From UBA4781 sp963674975 (GTDB lineage Bacteria; Chloroflexota; Anaerolineae; Anaerolineales; Anaerolineaceae), in the NCBI GenBank assembly GCA_963674975.1, contig OY771913.1, forward strand, positions 1,922,001 through 1,986,000: a DNA stretch of 64,000 bases, given 5' to 3'. Below are positions 8,236-18,197 of this stretch, piece after piece (positions within the stretch are counted from its first letter, which is position 1; every line of letters begins with the position of its first letter). Below the pieces are notes generated by a model that made no database searches, was not told where the DNA came from, and saw nothing but the letters and a program-made list of their open reading frames with translations. A program made the translations under genes and the position numbers.

Positions 8236-10077
8236 ATGAAAAGTAAAAAGATTAAAGATATATTGATACCACGTTTTCTAACGCTCCTTTCCGGCGTATT
8301 CCTGCTGGTGAGGAGTTTTCATTACGCAAACATCCTGCCGGCGCGTATCGATGAAAGCCTTTTTTTATATAAGGGCTACCTTTTTGCCCGGGGAGTTTAC
8401 CAGCCGTTTGACCCCTATGGATTATGGACCAATAAAAACCCGCTCAGTTTTTTAATTCCGGGCTGGTTTGAACTGATCTTTGGGGCAGGGCTAAGAACCG
8501 GTCGCGTTTTATCGATCGTTCTTGGACTGCTGACGGTTCTGGCATTATGGATCATTGTTAAAAAGTTCACCAATGATTGGTTTGCTCTGCTTGCGGTAGC
8601 AGTCATCGCGTTGAACCCTTTTTATGCCTGGACTTTTTCACAGTTCATATCACAGAGCCTGGCTGCGGTGCTTTTAGCTTGGATGCTGGTATTCACGCTG
8701 GGAAAAGATAAACCGATTGGACAGATCATTTTCGGCACTCTTCTGGCTGTTCTGCTGGTGCAGGTCAGGCAGAACATGCTGCCTGTTATTCCATTCTTGA
8801 TACTCTACATTTATTGGGAAAATGGGAAAAAAGCAGGGAATACCAGCCTGATCGTTGGGTTGGTTTCTTTCATTGTTTTGACTGCTATTTATTGGCCGGA
8901 TATTATTCGCAACTATCTGGCGGTCATTCCCGGTTTTCTCCAATCCTTTGCGATAAAAACGATCAATATGCCAGATTCAACGCTGGTCGTCTCCAATGTC
9001 TCTTCACTGATTGAGAGACTGGCATCATTTACGCAGGGATTGCGCACCCATTTTCCGGAAATACTGGGTGCGTTCATTGCCTCTATATGGATATTTTTAC
9101 CTGCCAATCAAAAAAAATCTTCTTATAAAAGTGTTCTTTTCCTGACTGTGTTGTTCCTTGTTCTGTTTCTGGCGCATCTCTGGGCATCGGTATTCAAAAA
9201 CTTCTGTGTCTATTGTTTTGCAAATTACCTGGCATTCTTCGGGATCCTGGGTGCAGTACTTCTAGCATTCTGCCTTTATCAAGCAAAAGAAAAGATATCT
9301 TCTTTCTGGGTTGTTTCAGGCATCCTATTTCTGATTATTGTATGTACCTGCGTCGGATTGAGTATTTTTCAGGATACCGGTCATTTCCTTATGGATTTAA
9401 AGGTTCCCCGCATTAAGAACCTTTCTTTTCAACCCGGGGCAACCGAATTATGGACAATGCTGTCGAATAAATTCGGATTCACCTTCGATGAACTGGAGAT
9501 CATGATCCCTGTTGCCTTTGGATTATTAAGCGGGCTTCTGTTCTGGGGGATCAGTGCATTGATCCAGAGATTTCGGGAAAATGGGATCTCGTTCCTTTTT
9601 ACTGCCGTCTTTGTGTTCACAATTTTAGGCAGCGCGTTTACGTTCCCCTTGAATGAACAGCAGTATAGTGGAGCGTTGCAGTCTTGTTCCGGTGATTCTA
9701 TTTCTTCTTATGAAGCTATTGGAGAATATCTCGATTCTCAGATCGAACCCGGGTCAAAGGTATGGTGGTGGGGCATTTCAGGACAGATCGTTCTCAGCTA
9801 TATTGATGATATTCAAATTTATCCACCACAGCTTAACTACATGTTCAACTATATATTGGGAGGAACCAGCGACCGTTTATTTGAATTGGGATACTGGAAC
9901 GAGGATCTGGCTCAAGAATGGCTGTCGGAAGCTGATTACCTGATTGTTGAAAATACCACGTTTAGCGGTGATGTTGTAAAATGGATAGATGCAGGGCTGT
10001 TTGAAGAGCTTCCGCATACCATATCAATTAATCAATGCAGCACGGCTGATTACTTTCGTATTTTCAGGAGAAAATAA
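8236..10077 (+). CDS. glycosyltransferase family 39-like membrane protein
   Basis: A 613-aa polytopic protein with about 11-12 hydrophobic segments and a soluble C-terminal tail of about 130 residues. After the first helix it has RIDESLFLYKGYLFARGVYQP (about residues 35-55), the loop position where GT-C/PMT-type enzymes keep the catalytic acidic residue. Such enzymes transfer a sugar from a polyprenyl phosphate on the outer face of the membrane. The neighbouring gene, overlapping by one base, is a DPM1-like GT2 enzyme that makes exactly this kind of donor; the pairing supports the assignment. Confidence 0.65.
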   Translation: MKSKKIKDILIPRFLTLLSGVFLLVRSFHYANILPARIDESLFLYKGYLFARGVYQPFDPYGLWTNKNPLSFLIPGWFELIFGAGLRTGRVLSIVLGLLTVLALWIIVKKFTNDWFALLAVAVIALNPFYAWTFSQFISQSLAAVLLAWMLVFTLGKDKPIGQIIFGTLLAVLLVQVRQNMLPVIPFLILYIYWENGKKAGNTSLIVGLVSFIVLTAIYWPDIIRNYLAVIPGFLQSFAIKTINMPDSTLVVSNVSSLIERLASFTQGLRTHFPEILGAFIASIWIFLPANQKKSSYKSVLFLTVLFLVLFLAHLWASVFKNFCVYCFANYLAFFGILGAVLLAFCLYQAKEKISSFWVVSGILFLIIVCTCVGLSIFQDTGHFLMDLKVPRIKNLSFQPGATELWTMLSNKFGFTFDELEIMIPVAFGLLSGLLFWGISALIQRFRENGISFLFTAVFVFTILGSAFTFPLNEQQYSGALQSCSGDSISSYEAIGEYLDSQIEPGSKVWWWGISGQIVLSYIDDIQIYPPQLNYMFNYILGGTSDRLFELGYWNEDLAQEWLSEADYLIVENTTFSGDVVKWIDAGLFEELPHTISINQCSTADYFRIFRRK

Positions 10078-11048
10078 TGGATCTATCGATCATCGTACCG
10101 GTTTATAACGAGCAGGACAATATAACACTTGTCTATAATGCAGTTTGCAAGACTCTTCTGCCGTTAAAGAAAAACTGGGAGCTCTTTCTGGTAGATGATG
10201 GGAGTCAGGATAAAAGTCTGGAAGTAATGAAAGCTATTGCACAAAAAGATCCGGAACATGTCCGGGTGATCGTGCTGCGGCGTAATTTTGGGCAGACAGC
10301 CGCAATTGCAGCCGGGATCGAACATTCCAATGGGGATATCGTTGTTCTTTGTGATGCCGATATGCAGAACGATCCGGCAGACATTCCCATGCTGCTCGAT
10401 AAATTGGATGAAGGCTACGATGTGGTTAGCGGCTGGCGCTATGACCGTCAGGATAAATTCATCACAAGGATCATCCCTTCGAAGATCGCAAATTGGTTGA
10501 TCTCGAAAGTGACTGGCGTGCATCTGCATGATTACGGCTGCACATTAAAAGCATATCGACGCGAAATACTTTCAGGATTTCATCTCTATGGTGAAATGCA
10601 TCGCTTCATTCCTGTTTATGCCGATTCAGTGGGTGCAAAGATCACCGAAGTGCGGGTTCACCACCACGCCAGAAAATATGGCAAGGCAAAATATGGGTTG
10701 GAAAGAACCTTCAAGGTGATCCTGGATCTTTTCACGGTGAAATTTCTTACTTCTTATGCTAATAAACCTATTTATTTATTTGGGGGAATGGGTGTGGCGT
10801 TGATCATAACCGGTGCGTTGGTACTTTTATATCTTTTTATTCGTAGAGTTTGGCAGCAAATTGGAGTTACCACTTCCCCCTGGTTCTTGCTCAGCGTCAC
10901 CAGTGTGATCATGGGTTTTCAATCTATTCTGATGGGATTCATCGCCGAATTGCTGGTGAGAACCTATCATGAATCACAGAATAAACCGACTTATACGATT
11001 CGGACGATCATAAATGGGGATTCATTAAAATCTACAAGGAAAGAATAA
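10077..11048 (+). CDS. GT2 polyprenyl-phosphate sugar synthase (DPM1/GtrB-like)
   Basis: A 323-aa GT-A enzyme that moves a sugar from a nucleotide donor to polyprenyl phosphate on the cytoplasmic face. N-terminal LSIIVPVYNEQDNI, DDGSQDKS and the DADMQNDP (DXD) motif at about residues 97-104 are typical. Two hydrophobic segments near the C-terminus (about 235-258 and 275-298) match the GtrB-type membrane anchor. The start overlaps the stop of the GT39-like gene (TAATG), implying a coupled donor-synthase/GT-C pair. Confidence 0.88.
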   Translation: MDLSIIVPVYNEQDNITLVYNAVCKTLLPLKKNWELFLVDDGSQDKSLEVMKAIAQKDPEHVRVIVLRRNFGQTAAIAAGIEHSNGDIVVLCDADMQNDPADIPMLLDKLDEGYDVVSGWRYDRQDKFITRIIPSKIANWLISKVTGVHLHDYGCTLKAYRREILSGFHLYGEMHRFIPVYADSVGAKITEVRVHHHARKYGKAKYGLERTFKVILDLFTVKFLTSYANKPIYLFGGMGVALIITGALVLLYLFIRRVWQQIGVTTSPWFLLSVTSVIMGFQSILMGFIAELLVRTYHESQNKPTYTIRTIINGDSLKSTRKE

Positions 11049-11054
11049 ATATCA

Positions 11055-12200
11055 ATGCGCATCCTTGTTCTCAATCACGAGTATCCCCCGATTGGCGGCG
11101 GAGGAGGTAGGGTCTCCCAGGACCTTAATTTCGGTTTCAGCAAACATGGTCATGAAGTAAAGATCATAACCCCTTATCTAAAGGGATTGCCCCAAGATGA
11201 GTGTTTCTCTCACTATGAAGTTATTCGCATCCCGTCTTTACGAAGATATGCCTATCGTGCAACATTGGTGGATATGGGTGCATTTATCATCAGCAGCTAC
11301 ATTGCAGGCAGCCGCCTGATCCATACCTGGCGTCCTGATATCATTCATGGTCATTTTGCCGTTCCTGCCGGAGCAGCTGCCAGAATGCTGTCGAAAAAGT
11401 TCAACATTCCCTACTTTCTAACAGCCCATTTAGGTGATATTCCCGGCGGTGTTCCCGAAAAGACAGAGGGATGGTTTCGCTTCTTTTACCCTTTCACAAA
11501 AAGGATCTGGCATGATGCGGGAAGTATTATCACGGTCAGCAGCTATACAAAAGATCTGGCAAAAAAGAGCTACCCGGGGATCGATCCGGAGTTGATCTTT
11601 AACGGAGTAGATACGGAAGCAATTAAACCAACCAACCTGGGTGTCCACAACCCTGTCCAGATTATTTTTGCCGGTCGTTTCATGGAACAGAAAAGCCCAC
11701 TGTTTATTATTGATGTATTGAATAAATTGAAAGATATCCCTTGGCACTGCGTTATGATGGGCGATGGACCACTGAAACCTGCTGTGGAACAGAAGATCAA
11801 AGAGTTTGGATTGCATGATCGCTTTTCACTTACCGGTTGGATTAATCCAGAGCAGGTATTATCGATTTATCAGGGAAGCGATATTCTTTTCATGCCCTCC
11901 CGCTCTGAAGGATTGCCGGTGGCTGGAGTTCAGGCAATTGCTATGGGGCTGGCTCCAGTGCTTTCTGATGTGGGTGGTTGCTCTGATTTGTTGATCCAGA
12001 ACGAAAGCGGATATCTACTCCAAACAGGAGATACAGAGGGCTTTATAAAAGCACTGCGCTCTCTGCTTACAGATCGAGAGAAACTTTTCCGGTTTAAGCA
12101 GAAAAGCCGCGAACAGGCGATGAATTTTGATCTCAACCATATTGTTGGCAAATATGAGATCATCATGAATTCAGTTATTGATTCCTATTCGGGAAAATAA
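11055..12200 (+). CDS. glycosyltransferase family 4 protein (paralogue of 18198-19352)
   Basis: A 381-aa GT-B glycosyltransferase with the glycine-rich N-terminal loop LNHEYPPIGGGGGRV (residues 5-19) and the C-terminal donor region SRSEGLPVAGVQAIAMG (about residue 280). Strong similarity along its whole length to the product at 18198-19352 (for example HAHFAVPAGAAA-type and IPYFLTAHLGD-type segments), so the two are paralogues within the same locus. Six bases separate it from the GT2 gene. It is the last gene of this run before an AT-rich gap. Confidence 0.87.
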   Translation: MRILVLNHEYPPIGGGGGRVSQDLNFGFSKHGHEVKIITPYLKGLPQDECFSHYEVIRIPSLRRYAYRATLVDMGAFIISSYIAGSRLIHTWRPDIIHGHFAVPAGAAARMLSKKFNIPYFLTAHLGDIPGGVPEKTEGWFRFFYPFTKRIWHDAGSIITVSSYTKDLAKKSYPGIDPELIFNGVDTEAIKPTNLGVHNPVQIIFAGRFMEQKSPLFIIDVLNKLKDIPWHCVMMGDGPLKPAVEQKIKEFGLHDRFSLTGWINPEQVLSIYQGSDILFMPSRSEGLPVAGVQAIAMGLAPVLSDVGGCSDLLIQNESGYLLQTGDTEGFIKALRSLLTDREKLFRFKQKSREQAMNFDLNHIVGKYEIIMNSVIDSYSGK

Positions 12201-12343
12201 CCGAAAAACAGTTGATTTTTACTATATTAAGTTTTCTCTTCTTATTTTTAATCACGAGTTTCCTTTTTATTTTTATGATTAAAGTAAAGATTATCAAAAA
12301 TATTGTATAAGAAAAATTTCGTTCATGATAAAATCATTCACCG

Positions 12344-13111
12344 ATGAAAAATAAAAACATTGATAGTGATGTTCAAGAAACGTATGACAATTTATGGAAG
12401 AACGAATGGCGTGACCTTCATAAAGTGGGTCCGGGGGTTCGCACACGCAATCGAATTTTAACTAAATTAATAATGAAGTATCTTTCCAATGGTTCAGTGA
12501 TTGACGTTGGTTGTGGGGATGGCAGCTTGCTTATTGATCTATATGATACGTTTAGAAATTCATTCAAATATGATGCGGGCGATATCTCTGATGAGGTTTT
12601 ACAGATCATTAAAGCTCAGAAATTTATCCAACATGGTTTTCTGTTGGACCTGGAAAATAAAGCAACCTTACCGAAATTAACATATACTGCCGCTATTTGT
12701 TCAGAAGTGCTGGAGCACCTAAAAAAATGGGAAACTGCCATTGATAACCTCTCTGATTTGCTCGATAAGGATGGTTTTCTTTTTATTACAGTTCCGGCAC
12801 AAATGAAATACTGGGGACCTCATGATGATTTTGCACTACATTATCGACGTTTTGAGATTGGACAGATTGAAGAATATTTAAAAACAAAAGGATATGTAAT
12901 TAAAGAAAGTAAATGCTGGGGGTGGCCTTTTTATTGGCTGTACTATTCGTATGTTCTCAACAAAATTTCCCCCAAAAATGTGATGGAGGAAGTTACCTCT
13001 CCGTTTAAGCGATTTTCATCGAACATATTATTTTTTCTCTTCCACTTTGATGATCTGTTTTCTACGAAATGGGGTAGAAGGCTTTTTATCGTAGCGCAAA
13101 AGAGATACTAA
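12344..13111 (+). CDS. class I SAM-dependent methyltransferase
   Basis: A 255-aa protein with the SAM-binding motif SVIDVGCGDGSLL (about residues 51-63) and a motif-IV-like AAICSEVLEHL segment, typical of UbiE/Methyltransf_11 enzymes that act on small molecules or lipid-linked sugars. The C-terminal 60 residues are hydrophobic/aromatic. The gene and the 143 bp before it are distinctly AT-rich compared with the upstream glycosyltransferase genes. Probable target within the polysaccharide pathway is an inference from location only. Confidence 0.75.
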   Translation: MKNKNIDSDVQETYDNLWKNEWRDLHKVGPGVRTRNRILTKLIMKYLSNGSVIDVGCGDGSLLIDLYDTFRNSFKYDAGDISDEVLQIIKAQKFIQHGFLLDLENKATLPKLTYTAAICSEVLEHLKKWETAIDNLSDLLDKDGFLFITVPAQMKYWGPHDDFALHYRRFEIGQIEEYLKTKGYVIKESKCWGWPFYWLYYSYVLNKISPKNVMEEVTSPFKRFSSNILFFLFHFDDLFSTKWGRRLFIVAQKRY

Positions 13112-13166
13112 GTATCTGTGAATAGAGTCCTATCACTGGTTAGAATAATGCTTCTTCTGGGATGAT

Positions 13167-15152
13167 CTAATTTAGTTTATATACAGAAAGTATTTTCAAT
13201 CCATCCACAGTGATCGAATAGACTTCTTTTCCCTTCAATTCAGTGGGTCTTCGATAAGAATAAATATAATAATCTGTACTATTGGTGCCCTCAAGCGAAT
13301 AGTGCAGCCGTTTTTGATCTGCATCAGTCAAAATCAGAGTATTAGCCCAAGCGCCATCTTCGTAAAGGTATTCGATTTGTTCTGAATTATCTGTACTTAA
13401 GATATATTCCCATCCTTCTTTTGCAGAAAGACGCCAGTAGTCGCGTTCAAACTCTTCTCTTCCTCCGAAAAGTGAAACCATGATGTTGTTGAAATATACA
13501 TTTTCAAAGGGATGGTTTTTAATGGTCCATCCCATGAGATAGATTTGATAAAAAAGAACAAAACCTATAAGCCCGATGCTGTAAATGCGTTTTAACTTGC
13601 CATCATGCAGCCAATAAAAAATGTTCTTCAAACCAAGAACCGCAATTAATAAAAAGGGAGTGTATGTGAAATAGAAATGACGCCAACCATTGTATAGGGT
13701 TGACTTGGAAATAATTGCAGTAAGGATGGGAAATATGAGAATCGAGATAATCAGCAACCTGTCATTTCTTTCGTTGGGGGATATGCCTGAATTCTTCTTA
13801 TAGATACTGTAGAATGTTTCAATAATACCGATCAGGAACAAGAGAAGATAGGATTCTGGAATAGTGATAAGCATCCAAACGGGCAGATAGTGCCAGGGTG
13901 GGTCTTGTCCCCAGATGTAAGAACCCATATACATAACTTTGTCATTCCATGTCTGATAATTTAGAAATTGTGAGATGGATTCAAATAAATATTTGAATGG
14001 ATTTTCCCAGGAGCCCGGCCAAAATAAAAAAAGGGAGGCAAAGAAAGTAATTATTAACAGAATAAATGGTGCGATTATTTTTTTGAAGTTTTTTCTTTGA
14101 AGTTGTTCACAAAAAACAGCGATACATATAAATAAAAGCAAGTAGCCGGTAATGATCCGAACATTGGATGCAAAAGCGCCTGCCAGACCAAAGAGGAAAG
14201 CGTTTTTAAAATTTACATTTTTCAAAAATCGCATTCCAAAGAAGAAAGTAATTGTAAATACTGAAAGGAAAATCGCATCTTTGATGTTATAGAAACTATC
14301 CGCAAAAATCCTTGGTGTAAGTATGAAAAAAAAAGTACCAAGTAGAGATATCTTCCAGTCAGCAGTAATAATTTCAACCAATTGTTGAAACGCCACCACG
14401 CCTAAAGAGAAGAATAAGAAGGTAGCAAAGTGTCTGAAAAGCCAAATGGTTTGTCCTTCAATCGAGTTGAGTGTTTCAAGGGCGGTTAAAGGTAGTTGGA
14501 CGACAGCTCCATAGTATTTATCATGATAATTTTGGAGGTCAGTAATATTTTTGAAATGATAATCAGCATAAGCTGGATATGTTCTTTCTAGGATGAACTT
14601 TAGATTAACTAATCCTGTTTCTCTCTCAGTTGGTTCATCTACTGAAATCCCAAAATCGCTGAAAACCTGCATGCCAATGAAAATATAAACGCAAAGAAAT
14701 AATATAAGAAAAATGGAACGTTTTGTGTTCTTGGAATCTTGATTGATTAAAACAGAAAAAATTGAAAAGAAAATGAATCCTGTAAAAATGATTACAGCAA
14801 TGAATCCAATATAAGAGGAAAAGGAGGAACTTGAAGTATTGGAAATTTGAACAGCTGGAATTTGAAGGGGATCCTGGTAGGTTGTTAAGAATCCAATTCC
14901 AATACTTAGAGTGAGAGTTATTGCTTTAACTGACGCGGCACTTTTTTGCCATAAAGGAGCAATATATTTTCGCAGGAATAAAGATATTAGAAAAGCACTA
15001 AGTATTGCCAAAGCAAGCTGTAAAGAGATGATAGTTTTTATTGAAAGGGGGAAGTATTGGAATAGATAAAGAAAACAGATATAGCTGAGGCAAATTCCGA
15101 TCAGAGTAGAGAATAATCCATATATATAAGGAACGAATTTTTTATATTGCAT
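13167..15152 (-). CDS. large polytopic membrane protein, GT39-like
   Basis: A 661-aa protein with about 13 hydrophobic segments and a C-terminal soluble tail of about 100 residues. After the N-terminal helices the sequence SVDEPTERETG (about residues 172-182) places acidic residues in the first large outer loop, as in GT39/PMT-type transferases. It is the only minus-strand gene in this part of the locus and is visibly AT-rich (about 22% GC in the 60 bases from 14041), unlike neighbours near 50%. Acquired separately from the flanking genes is a reasonable inference. Confidence 0.6.
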   Translation of the reverse strand: MQYKKFVPYIYGLFSTLIGICLSYICFLYLFQYFPLSIKTIISLQLALAILSAFLISLFLRKYIAPLWQKSAASVKAITLTLSIGIGFLTTYQDPLQIPAVQISNTSSSSFSSYIGFIAVIIFTGFIFFSIFSVLINQDSKNTKRSIFLILFLCVYIFIGMQVFSDFGISVDEPTERETGLVNLKFILERTYPAYADYHFKNITDLQNYHDKYYGAVVQLPLTALETLNSIEGQTIWLFRHFATFLFFSLGVVAFQQLVEIITADWKISLLGTFFFILTPRIFADSFYNIKDAIFLSVFTITFFFGMRFLKNVNFKNAFLFGLAGAFASNVRIITGYLLLFICIAVFCEQLQRKNFKKIIAPFILLIITFFASLFLFWPGSWENPFKYLFESISQFLNYQTWNDKVMYMGSYIWGQDPPWHYLPVWMLITIPESYLLLFLIGIIETFYSIYKKNSGISPNERNDRLLIISILIFPILTAIISKSTLYNGWRHFYFTYTPFLLIAVLGLKNIFYWLHDGKLKRIYSIGLIGFVLFYQIYLMGWTIKNHPFENVYFNNIMVSLFGGREEFERDYWRLSAKEGWEYILSTDNSEQIEYLYEDGAWANTLILTDADQKRLHYSLEGTNSTDYYIYSYRRPTELKGKEVYSITVDGLKILSVYKLN

Positions 15153-15181
15153 TACAATATTCTCTCATTTTTTAAACGTTT

Positions 15182-15210
15182 TTGACAAACAATTTTCCAT
15201 TAATTAGTCT
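15182..15210 (+). promoter_or_regulatory. sigma70-type promoter candidate
   Basis: A perfect TTGACA (15182-15187), a 17-base spacer and TAGTCT (15205-15210, 4/6 match) lie in the 206-bp divergent gap, reading toward the membrane-protein gene at 15362. The predicted leader would be about 145 nt. Confidence 0.5.
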
Positions 15211-15361
15211 CATTGGCTGAGAATATCTCCCCGATTGCCATAAATTACCCTTGGAAGTAAAATTCGTTCTTTCGAAATTTTGCCCATACTTTATCCGTGT
15301 ACAGAATATGATCTTATCGAGTTTATAATTGTATCAAGTTTAGGATAAAAAGAAATAATTG

Positions 15362-17359
15362 ATGACTGGAACAAATTTCACCGGAAAGAAAAAATGGATT
15401 TTGGTATGTATCGTGCTGATTGTCAGCTTGATCAGCTTCATTGAATTAAAAAAGGTATATTGGGGCGGATTAATTCCAGCTGTTTACTTCAATCCTTTTT
15501 CTATTTTTCTTCTCCTCGCCTTTTTATTACTAATTTTCCTGTTTCTCCTGCTGGTAATGCTGCATTTCTATTTTCAAAGAGATACAGCAGAACGACTTTT
15601 GAAATCCAAAGTCATTTCCATCGTTGCGTTCATCCTGCTTGGAATATTTCCATCGTTATTCCTGCAGTTTTCACAGTGGGGGAATGTGATCACCAGCGCT
15701 TTCCTGCGCATTCTACTGCTCATCAGCGTTCTATTCTTGATGACGTATGTGCTGGAAGGGAAAAAGCTCTTTTCTTTCCATTTCCGATCTTTTTTCCCTG
15801 CGCTAATTTTTATGGCAGCCAGTTTGCTGCTGTGCAGTCGTTTACGATTGATCGTTGCGTACCCATTTTCTCTTTCATGGTCAGAAGGGAATCGTTTCTG
15901 GGATTATTCGCTTTTTCTCTGGAAAGATCATTACAATCCAGCCAAAAACAGCAGCGTGGCGGCATTCATCGACCTGGGTCGGCAGAGCTTGTGGGGATTG
16001 GCTTTTTTGTGGAAGAATGTGACCATCGCAGGTATGCGCGCGTGGAACACGATCCTGTATTTCGTCCCTCCTTTGGTATTGGGTCTTTTTATCTTCAAGC
16101 ATAAAGAGATCAAGTTTTCTCACCTTATCCTTTTTGGTTTATGGACGTATGCATTTTTAAGTGAGGGACCGATTTATGCCCCCCTTATTTTCAGCGCAAT
16201 GATGGTGCTGCTTGCCGGTGAGTCTAAAAGTTATATCCTGTCGTTGGTGCTGGTTTTATGTGCGGGCTTTTATACCAATCTGACCCGTTTTACATGGATC
16301 ATTGCGCCGGTCGTCTGGTCGTTTTTATTGATCTATTTTCGTGAAAAAGGTTCTCCTCCCGCAAAAAGGAACTTGAAAAGTCTCGGTGCTGCACTTGCAG
16401 GACTGTGTGGAGGAATTGTCCTTCCCAACATTCTCCCAATTCCAACATCATCCGTCATCCTTGAAGAAAATACCTCTGCAGGTATGATGAGCACGATCAG
16501 GACTATTTTTCAAAGTCAGGATCTGTTGTGGTACCGCTTGTTTCCCTCTGAAACTTTCCCATTAGGTATCTTGCCTGCCCTGTTCTTGATCACGATCCCA
16601 TTATTTCTTATTCTGGGTTGGTATGTTAAAGATGCAAAAATCAAGTTAGAGAAGGGAGAAAAATTCTTCTTGATCGCATCTCTGGCGGGATTTCTATTGA
16701 TCGGCTGCGTGGTCAGCGTGAAGATTGGCGGGGGGAGTAATTTGCATAATATGGATATGTTCCTTCTTACCATTCTATTCACGATTTATATTTTCTGGCA
16801 GAAGGGAATGGCTGACTGGTTCATCGAGAAGGTAAAGAAAAACCAATGGGTGAGCGGGCTTGCCCTTATTCTGTTCCTCTATCCCAACCTGCGCTATATC
16901 AACTCGGTCAGACCGCTTTCGCTGCCCTCGCAGCAGATAGTTCAGGGATCTCTTCAGGAAATCCAGGATGCGATCGATGAGGTGGGGGCAGAGGGAGATA
17001 TTTTATTCATCGATCAGAGGCAGTTATTGACCTTTGGGGAAATTCAAAATGTTGATCTGATCGGTGAGTATGAGAAAAAATTGCTCATGAATGAAGCTTT
17101 GAGCGGTGATCAAACATATTTCGATGCTTTTTATCAAGATCTAAAAAACCATCGCTTTGCACTGATCATTGCCGAACCTGTCCGTGTGGTTTATCAGAGT
17201 GATGAAAATAATTTCGGCGAAGAAAATGATGCGTATGTGAAATGGGTTTCAGAGCCCTTACTATGTTATTATGAATCCGTAAATACTCTTCAGGAGGTCG
17301 GAGTTGAGCTGCTGATTCCTCGACAATCCGCACCTTCAGAAAATCTAAATTGCCCATAG
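15362..17359 (+). CDS. large polytopic membrane protein of the polysaccharide locus
   Basis: A 665-aa protein starting at ATG 15362, preferred over the TTG one codon earlier. About 14 hydrophobic segments precede a soluble C-terminal domain of about 150 residues. No catalytic motif was recognised with certainty; PFSLSWSEGNRFWDYSLFLW (about residues 170-189) in an outer loop has acidic residues that would fit a GT-C fold. Candidate O-antigen-type polymerase or glycosyltransferase. It is followed after 9 bp by a methyltransferase-like gene with a good ribosome-binding site, and probably starts a new operon running to 20449. Confidence 0.55.
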   Translation: MTGTNFTGKKKWILVCIVLIVSLISFIELKKVYWGGLIPAVYFNPFSIFLLLAFLLLIFLFLLLVMLHFYFQRDTAERLLKSKVISIVAFILLGIFPSLFLQFSQWGNVITSAFLRILLLISVLFLMTYVLEGKKLFSFHFRSFFPALIFMAASLLLCSRLRLIVAYPFSLSWSEGNRFWDYSLFLWKDHYNPAKNSSVAAFIDLGRQSLWGLAFLWKNVTIAGMRAWNTILYFVPPLVLGLFIFKHKEIKFSHLILFGLWTYAFLSEGPIYAPLIFSAMMVLLAGESKSYILSLVLVLCAGFYTNLTRFTWIIAPVVWSFLLIYFREKGSPPAKRNLKSLGAALAGLCGGIVLPNILPIPTSSVILEENTSAGMMSTIRTIFQSQDLLWYRLFPSETFPLGILPALFLITIPLFLILGWYVKDAKIKLEKGEKFFLIASLAGFLLIGCVVSVKIGGGSNLHNMDMFLLTILFTIYIFWQKGMADWFIEKVKKNQWVSGLALILFLYPNLRYINSVRPLSLPSQQIVQGSLQEIQDAIDEVGAEGDILFIDQRQLLTFGEIQNVDLIGEYEKKLLMNEALSGDQTYFDAFYQDLKNHRFALIIAEPVRVVYQSDENNFGEENDAYVKWVSEPLLCYYESVNTLQEVGVELLIPRQSAPSENLNCP

Positions 17360-17368
17360 GAGATTTGT

Positions 17369-18190
17369 ATGCACTTTTCCTATATCGTTCTACGTTTTAT
17401 TCGTCATTTCATGCCTGAACAGGCAGCAGATTGGATGAAGAAGCGGCATTTCATTATCAAGGCGGGAGTTGAAACAATGGATCCGCAAACAGCAGTTGAC
17501 CGATATGTTGAATATTTCGAACAAACCGGGATCGATTTTAAGAAGAAAACGGTCATGATTTTTGGGTATGGAGGCAATATTTCAACCGGCTGCGAATTTC
17601 TAAAACGCGGCGCGAAACAAATGCTTTTATGTGAACGTGGAGGATTGCCTTTTCCAAAACTAACGATGGATATTATGAATCGATATCCTGATTTCTTTAC
17701 AACGAATGATGAAGATGAGATCGTTCCTAAACCCGAATTCATTCGCATTATTCATGATGATATTCAGAATGTAGCCGATCAAAAGAAGGTAGAGCCGGTT
17801 GATCTTGTTCTGAGCACATCCGTCTTTGAACATCTGGATGATGTGGATGGTATTACCCGAGCCCTTTCACTCTTAACGGAGAAAAAGGGGAAACAGGTGC
17901 ATTTTGTCGACCTGCGAGACCATTATTTCAAATATCCGTTTGAGATGCTCACTTTTACTAAGAAAACATGGGAATCATTATTGAATCCGACCAGCAACTT
18001 GAATCGCTTCCGGGTCACACAATATAAAGAAACGTTTCAGAAGTATTTTTCAAGAGTAAAGGTCATGGTTACCGAATCGAATATTGAAGCATTTATGAAA
18101 GCAAAGCCCAGAATTCGTAAGGAATTTTTAAGCGGGGATGATCAACAAGATTCTACTACGAGAATTATCATCGAGGCTGAGAAGATATGA
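17369..18190 (+). CDS. class I methyltransferase-like protein
   Basis: A 273-aa protein. ATG preceded by AGGAGA. It has a Rossmann-type start (KTVMIFGYGGNISTGCEFL, about residues 59-77) followed by acidic residues after the next strand, and DLVLSTSVFEHLDDVDGI (about residue 149) which is the motif-IV region seen in SAM methyltransferases of polysaccharide loci. The glycine motif (GYGGN) is a weaker match than the usual DXGXGXG, so function is probable rather than certain. Lies between a membrane protein and a GT4 gene in the same direction. Confidence 0.6.
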   Translation: MHFSYIVLRFIRHFMPEQAADWMKKRHFIIKAGVETMDPQTAVDRYVEYFEQTGIDFKKKTVMIFGYGGNISTGCEFLKRGAKQMLLCERGGLPFPKLTMDIMNRYPDFFTTNDEDEIVPKPEFIRIIHDDIQNVADQKKVEPVDLVLSTSVFEHLDDVDGITRALSLLTEKKGKQVHFVDLRDHYFKYPFEMLTFTKKTWESLLNPTSNLNRFRVTQYKETFQKYFSRVKVMVTESNIEAFMKAKPRIRKEFLSGDDQQDSTTRIIIEAEKI

Positions 18191-18197
18191 AATAAGT

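Noticed and set aside
15460..16104. 214-codon open frame overlapping the membrane-protein gene
   Set aside because: Shifted frame of a gene with a consistent membrane topology; composition and lack of a start signal mark it as a shadow.
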